Shown here in pieces: positions 60,611-64,000 of a DNA stretch of 64,000 nt. Below the pieces are notes generated by a model. The model was not told the DNA's origin, made no database searches, and saw only the letters and a program-made list of their open reading frames with translations. The stretch spans positions 1 through 64,000 of the forward strand of contig JAFTIQ010000009.1 in assembly GCA_017456805.1 (NCBI GenBank), read 5' to 3'. The translations under genes and the position numbers were made by a program. The stretch is from Lentisphaeria bacterium (lineage in GTDB: Bacteria; Verrucomicrobiota; Lentisphaeria; Victivallales; UBA1829). Positions within the stretch are counted from its first letter, which is position 1. Each line of letters opens with the position of its first letter.

Positions 60611-62114
60611 CAGAAACTTCTGTGTCTGTCTTGATCACTGCCAGAGAACGGGCTGTTTCACCGTTCTTGACCTGAGGAGCACGGATATCGGAGATATTGA
60701 TTCCGGAGATGCTGAGGATTCCGGAAAGCTTGGCGATCACGCCGGGCTTATCTTCGTATTCAAAGAACACGTTGTATCCATGGGGATCCAGATAAAGATT
60801 ATCGAAATCGTTGAGGCGGGCGATCATCATTTTGTTTTCGGTCAGGGTACCGCGGACGGAAACGAGGCCGCCTTTGGCATCGGAGAGATCGATGGTGATG
60901 GATTCGCCATACTTCTTGGAATCATCGACTTCGCGGTTCACGAATTTGATGCCTCTGCCATCGAGGAAATTCTGAGCATCCTTGTTGTCCATGAAGGGGT
61001 CGAACTCAGTAGAAACGCCGGCGCAGATGGGAGCAAGCATCCATTTTGCGAACCCGTGGAGGCTGCCGTAGAAGCTGGCTTCGATCTTGTTGAAGGGATT
61101 GTTTGCGCCATGAGCACATTTTGCGAGTTTTGCAAGAGTTCCTGCAAGCTGCTGATATTCAGGATTGAGTCCATCGGGCACACCTTTGTTCACAACGCAG
61201 GTGGTGATTCCCTTTTCGAAGTAATCAACGGTCTGTTCTGCTGCGCGGTATGCTGCGACATAGTTTGCTTCGAAAGTGTTTGCACCGAGGTGGGGAGCCA
61301 TGACATCGGCGACATCAGCGATGGATTTTTCGCCTTCTGCATCTTTCTTGTAAACATCGTTGCAGTAGATCAGCTGTTTTTCAGCTTTTGCTTTACGGAG
61401 AGCTTCTTCATCGACGATTCCGGCACGGGCGCAGTTGACGATCATTGCGCCGGGCTTGATGAGAGAGAGAAGTTTGTCATTGACCATTCCGCGGGTTGCA
61501 TCGTTTTCGGGAATGTGGAGAGAAATGATATCAGCCTGGCTGAAGATTTCTTCCACAGTGCAGAGCTGGACACCGATGCTGTCAGCAAAAGCTTTGGAGA
61601 TCACGGGGTCAAAACCGAGGACTTTGACTTCAAAACCGGAAACACGTTTGGCAAGGAGGCGTCCGATGTGACCGAGTCCGAGGATACCGAGGGTTTTCCC
61701 GGTGAGTTCGTGTCCCATGAATTTGGATTTTTCCCATTTTCCTGCGCGGGTGGAGATATCAGCGGGAACCAGTTTTCTGTATGCTGCGAGGATCATTGCC
61801 ACGACTTCTTCCGCCACAGCGTTGGAGTTTGCTCCGGGGGTGTTCATGACATCGATTTCTTTTCTGCGTGCATACTTGGTATCGATATTATCGAATCCGG
61901 CACCTGCGCGGACAACGAGCTGGAGAGAAGGAAGGAGATCAATGATTTCAGCAGGAACTTTTTCACTGCGGACGATCATAACATTTGCGTCAGCATTGGC
62001 TTTTGCCAAATCAGCAAGGGGGGTATCCTTGTCCTGAACAACGGTAAAACCTTTTTCTTCGAGGATCTGTTTGACAACTTTATCAAGCTTTGTCGGGATC
62101 AAAACTTTCTTCAT
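60546..62114 (-). CDS. serA: D-3-phosphoglycerate dehydrogenase
   Basis: 522 residues from the ATG at 62112-62114, 8 bases after AAGGAGAT. Nucleotide-binding motif GILGLGHIGRLLAKRV, substrate/NAD motifs VVRAGAGFDNIDTKYA, NTPGANSNAVAEE, ISLHIPENDATRGMVN and NCARAGIVDEEAL. The catalytic His lies in MAPHLGANTFEA. After an intervening domain (ASB, about 320-440) an ACT domain closes the protein (YEDKPGVIAKLSGILSISGI in part), as in long serine-feedback-regulated enzymes. First step of serine synthesis. Confidence 0.95.
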   Translation of the reverse strand: MKKVLIPTKLDKVVKQILEEKGFTVVQDKDTPLADLAKANADANVMIVRSEKVPAEIIDLLPSLQLVVRAGAGFDNIDTKYARRKEIDVMNTPGANSNAVAEEVVAMILAAYRKLVPADISTRAGKWEKSKFMGHELTGKTLGILGLGHIGRLLAKRVSGFEVKVLGFDPVISKAFADSIGVQLCTVEEIFSQADIISLHIPENDATRGMVNDKLLSLIKPGAMIVNCARAGIVDEEALRKAKAEKQLIYCNDVYKKDAEGEKSIADVADVMAPHLGANTFEANYVAAYRAAEQTVDYFEKGITTCVVNKGVPDGLNPEYQQLAGTLAKLAKCAHGANNPFNKIEASFYGSLHGFAKWMLAPICAGVSTEFDPFMDNKDAQNFLDGRGIKFVNREVDDSKKYGESITIDLSDAKGGLVSVRGTLTENKMMIARLNDFDNLYLDPHGYNVFFEYEDKPGVIAKLSGILSISGINISDIRAPQVKNGETARSLAVIKTDTEVSDELLAKMADSANAISAFKFNC

Positions 62115-62154
62115 GAGATTATCTCCTTGTGGGTTGTTTTTCTTTTTATCCGGT

Positions 62155-62183
62155 AATTTACATCTATATTGCGTAACTTTCAA
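62155..62183 (-). promoter_or_regulatory. Promoter of serA
   Basis: On the minus strand TTGAAA (62183-62178), 17-base spacer, TAAATT (62160-62155), about 41 bases before the ATG. Confidence 0.55.
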
Positions 62184-62216
62184 GGGGTTGAGAAAAAAAT
62201 ATCAGGTGTAAAATGT

Positions 62217-62242
62217 AAAAAAGCCCGAATTTTTTTCGGGCT
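62217..62242 (-). terminator. Intrinsic terminator of the sigma/anti-sigma operon
   Basis: On the minus strand AGCCCGAA, 5-base loop, TTCGGGCT, followed by a T-run; 24 bases after the stop of the coiled-coil protein gene. Confidence 0.88.
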
Positions 62243-62265
62243 GAGAGCTTGGATCTTCGATTTTT

Positions 62266-62826
62266 TTACTTCCGTCTGGGCGGCGGGGGTGCATCAGGAT
62301 CGAGATTTGCGTTCCGGATCAGGTGAGCCGGAGGTTCCGGAGAGAGGATCTGTTTCAACTCATCTTCAATCAGCTGAGTTTTATTTCCTGATCTGGTTTC
62401 ATACTCTTTCCGGAGACGATCGCACCGTTCCTGCATCAAGCGCAGCTGCCGTTCCGTTTCATCCAGGATTTTTTTCTGAAAAGCGATTCTCTGTTCTGTT
62501 TTTTTGGTCACCGCGACACGCAATGCCTCCATAGCCTTCTGTTTTTCTTCGGGAGTTTTTGCTTCCAGAACAGCTTTCCGGAGAGCAAGGATTTTTTCAG
62601 CTTCTGCTTTTCTGCGTTTCAGAAAATGTTTTCTCATTTCCACTGTGAACGCCTTCATATCTTTTGCGGCGAGAGCCTTCAGGCGGGTCCGTTCTTCGGG
62701 AGTAAACTCCTTGGATTCCAAAGCCGCGATCAGGGGATGTTTATGAGGAACCATCGGACGGCGCGGCTCACGGGCGAATCCGCAAAGGACAGTCAGAATG
62801 AGAATGATTGATAATACTGCTTTCAA
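62266..62826 (-). CDS. Small exported coiled-coil protein (Spy/CpxP-like in outline)
   Basis: 186 residues with a TTG start; AAGGAGAT at the right distance supports it and no ATG is near. Signal peptide MKAVLSIILILTVLCGFA, then a long highly charged helical region (EERTRLKALAAKDMKAFTVE, KKILDETERQLRLMQERCDR) and a Pro-rich end. Size, export and helicity recall periplasmic chaperone/stress proteins of the Spy/CpxP type, but I see no diagnostic LTxxQ repeat. It is the third gene of an ECF sigma operon, 12 bases after the anti-sigma gene, so it may be an envelope-stress effector or sensor (inference). Confidence 0.75.
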   Translation of the reverse strand: MKAVLSIILILTVLCGFAREPRRPMVPHKHPLIAALESKEFTPEERTRLKALAAKDMKAFTVEMRKHFLKRRKAEAEKILALRKAVLEAKTPEEKQKAMEALRVAVTKKTEQRIAFQKKILDETERQLRLMQERCDRLRKEYETRSGNKTQLIEDELKQILSPEPPAHLIRNANLDPDAPPPPRRK

Positions 62827-62838
62827 AATACGATCTCC

Positions 62839-63285
62839 TTATATCAGTAAATCCATTGTTTCCGAGAAGGTATCCATCCCGGAAGCGACATCCACAGCCA
62901 GAGCAAAGACCTGCTCATCGAATGAAGGATCCGGAACAGAAACGGTTTTTATTTCCGCAAGATCCCTGATTTTCGGAGCGGCTTTTTCACCGGGCTGGTA
63001 AAAAAGGGCTCCGGCAGCCATTGCAAAAGCTGCGGCTGCAGGAAGAGCGACCTTCCAGATAACAGGTTTCCAGCGAACGGGTTTCACTGCTTGTTCAGCA
63101 TGTTTGAGGATAGCGGAATCAATATGTCCGGGAGGATCAAGTTCGGGAAGCGGAACGTGTTCCATTCGCTTTACAAACTCTGCCAAATTGCGGCAATCCG
63201 GACAAACTTCCAGATGTTTCATTTCCTCTGCGGAAAGAGAAACTTCTTCCAGAATCCTGATTTGTGTTTGTTCGCACTTGTTCAT
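62839..63285 (-). CDS. Anti-sigma factor with zinc-finger (ZAS-like) N-terminus
   Basis: 148 residues from the ATG at 63283-63285, which overlaps the sigma-factor stop as ATGA and has GGAGGG upstream; a longer frame begins inside the sigma gene. The motif HLEVCPDC (H-x3-C-x2-C) is the zinc-binding core of anti-sigma domains that hold ECF sigma factors. One membrane helix follows (VALPAAAAFAMAAGALFY, about residues 77-95), then a short periplasmic tail. Likely a membrane-bound inhibitor of the upstream sigma factor. Confidence 0.85.
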   Translation of the reverse strand: MNKCEQTQIRILEEVSLSAEEMKHLEVCPDCRNLAEFVKRMEHVPLPELDPPGHIDSAILKHAEQAVKPVRWKPVIWKVALPAAAAFAMAAGALFYQPGEKAAPKIRDLAEIKTVSVPDPSFDEQVFALAVDVASGMDTFSETMDLLI

Positions 63286-63857
63286 GAATCCCTCCATGTC
63301 ATAAGGCTGTTTCTTAAATTTTTCAATGCATAATTCATTCTGCCAAGTGCAGTATTCAGCGGACACTTCTGAATCTCTGCGATCTCCTTGAATGAGAGTC
63401 CGTTGCGACGGAGGATCACCACTTCTTTCTGATCCGGCGGCAAGTTGTCAACCGCTTGCTCAAAAGCCTCTTCAAATTCAACATTGCTCATGTGTACCCA
63501 CGCTTCCTGTCCATCTCCGCTGTGAGTATTCAGAATCCCATCTTCCAGAGGCTGTTCTGCCGCCCGTTTCTGCTGCCGGAAATGATCCATTGCCAAATTG
63601 TGAGCGATCATGGAGAGCCATGCGAAAAATTTCTGCTTATTTTCGTATGACTTGAAATTGTTGATCGCCTTCAGCCAAGTCTGTTGAAAAAGATCATCCG
63701 CCGTTGCAGAATTCTCAAGGAGCCTGTTCAAGAAGGCATAAAGCGGCTTCCGGTATCTGCTGTACAGAATCTCGAATGATTCGGCATTCCCGGATAGATA
63801 TGCACGGATCAATTCGCTGTCCGCAAGCTGCTCTGATATCTTCTCTTCCATGCCCAT
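63282..63857 (-). CDS. ECF-family RNA polymerase sigma factor
   Basis: 191 residues. Region 2 is seen as FEILYSRYRKPLYAFLNRLL, ADDLFQQTWLKAI and FFAWLSMIAHNLAMDHFR. Region 4 is AVDNLPPDQKEVVILRRNGL and SFKEIAEIQKCPLNTALGRM, the helix-turn-helix. No regions 1 or 3, so ECF class. A second ATG two codons in (63849-63851) is an equal start candidate; neither has a strong ribosome site. Co-transcribed with the anti-sigma gene and perhaps with the partial gene upstream. Confidence 0.92.
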   Translation of the reverse strand: MGMEEKISEQLADSELIRAYLSGNAESFEILYSRYRKPLYAFLNRLLENSATADDLFQQTWLKAINNFKSYENKQKFFAWLSMIAHNLAMDHFRQQKRAAEQPLEDGILNTHSGDGQEAWVHMSNVEFEEAFEQAVDNLPPDQKEVVILRRNGLSFKEIAEIQKCPLNTALGRMNYALKNLRNSLMTWRDS

Positions 63858-63877
63858 TTAACGTTTTACTTTATCAT

Positions 63878-64000
63878 TTATTGTGACAACTGCCGCGCTG
63901 AAGCGGGATTATTTCTCAAAAAGGTCCAAAATCCTTCTGCCGGCCCCCGCAGGACTTCATCTATCAACGCCTTCAAGCCGTCCCGGCTGCTCAGGAAAGA
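63878..64000 (-). CDS. C-terminal end of an unidentified protein (5' end outside window)
   Basis: An open frame enters from the right edge and ends at TAA 63878-63880, giving 40 residues that end FLRNNPASARQLSQ. It is 20 bases upstream of the sigma-factor start on the same strand and could be the first gene of that operon. Too short to identify; coding status rests on the open frame and position only. Confidence 0.5.
   Translation of the reverse strand, partial: SFLSSRDGLKALIDEVLRGPAEGFWTFLRNNPASARQLSQ

Noticed and set aside
60525..62156. Open plus-strand frame of 543 codons
   Set aside because: Antisense to serA; Phe/Asp/His-rich shadow without motifs.
1..64000. CRISPR arrays, rRNA, tRNA, transposases, phage genes
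   Set aside because: No regularly spaced direct repeats, no tRNA-like cloverleaf or rRNA stretches, and no transposase or integrase motifs were noticed while reading both strands.

Overview
The window looks like chromosomal DNA of a Gram-negative, polysaccharide-degrading bacterium of the PVC superphylum, most likely a Lentisphaerota (Victivallales-type) gut bacterium. This is inferred from gene content: tandem secreted DUF4838 proteins, large secreted glycoside-hydrolase-like proteins with carbohydrate-binding ends, prepilin-type proteins with a C-terminal H-X9-DG motif, GntR-headed regulators with LacI-type sensor domains, and a V-type ATPase operon containing a DUF2764 gene. I saw no rRNA, tRNA, CRISPR array, transposase or phage gene.

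Layout. 1-1431: 3' end of a large surface protein with FG-GAP-like repeats, closed by a strong terminator. 1571-11150: one + strand operon with two tandem secreted glycoside-hydrolase-like genes (the second split by a -1 frameshift at a run of seven A), a truncated prepilin gene, a PHP-domain protein and a calcineurin-type phosphoesterase with carbohydrate-binding-like parts. 11231-16805: an intracellular glycosidase-like protein, a DegT-type aminotransferase, and a divergent amidohydrolase/GntR-LacI regulator pair with two matching operators in the divergent gap. 16821-22341 (minus): topoisomerase IV (parE-parC), dCMP deaminase and a TtcA-like tRNA thiolase in one operon. 22698-29861: a membrane-anchored hypothetical protein, a second GntR-LacI regulator and two tandem DUF4838 proteins. 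29836-32833: RNA-repair module rtcR/rtcB with a textbook sigma-54 promoter. 32960-43633: an amidohydrolase deaminase, a four-gene amino-sugar-type operon (NagB-like, PIG-L deacetylase, PfkB kinase, polyol dehydrogenase), SIS and FGGY sugar genes, and a convergent AAC(3)-fold/GH36-like pair. 44008-51237: V-type ATPase operon E-DUF2764-A-B-D-I-K, with candidate Na+ ligands in the rotor subunit. 51293-54430 (minus): EamA transporter and a large FAD oxidoreductase. 54705-59239: ABC exporter plus HlyD-type adaptor, lytic transglycosylase and esterase. 59354-64000: a prepilin-like protein, folK, serA, a small secreted coiled-coil protein, and an ECF sigma/anti-sigma pair.

How it fits together: secreted enzymes and DUF4838 proteins probably open complex glycans outside the cell; intracellular hydrolases, deacetylase, deaminase-like protein, kinases and dehydrogenases process the sugars; GntR-LacI regulators switch the loci. 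The V-ATPase, topoisomerase, serA, folK and rtcB are housekeeping or stress functions between them. Most strand changes are closed by intrinsic terminators, and several promoters match TTGACA-N17-TATAAT well. Assignments rest on motif recognition by eye; no database search was run.
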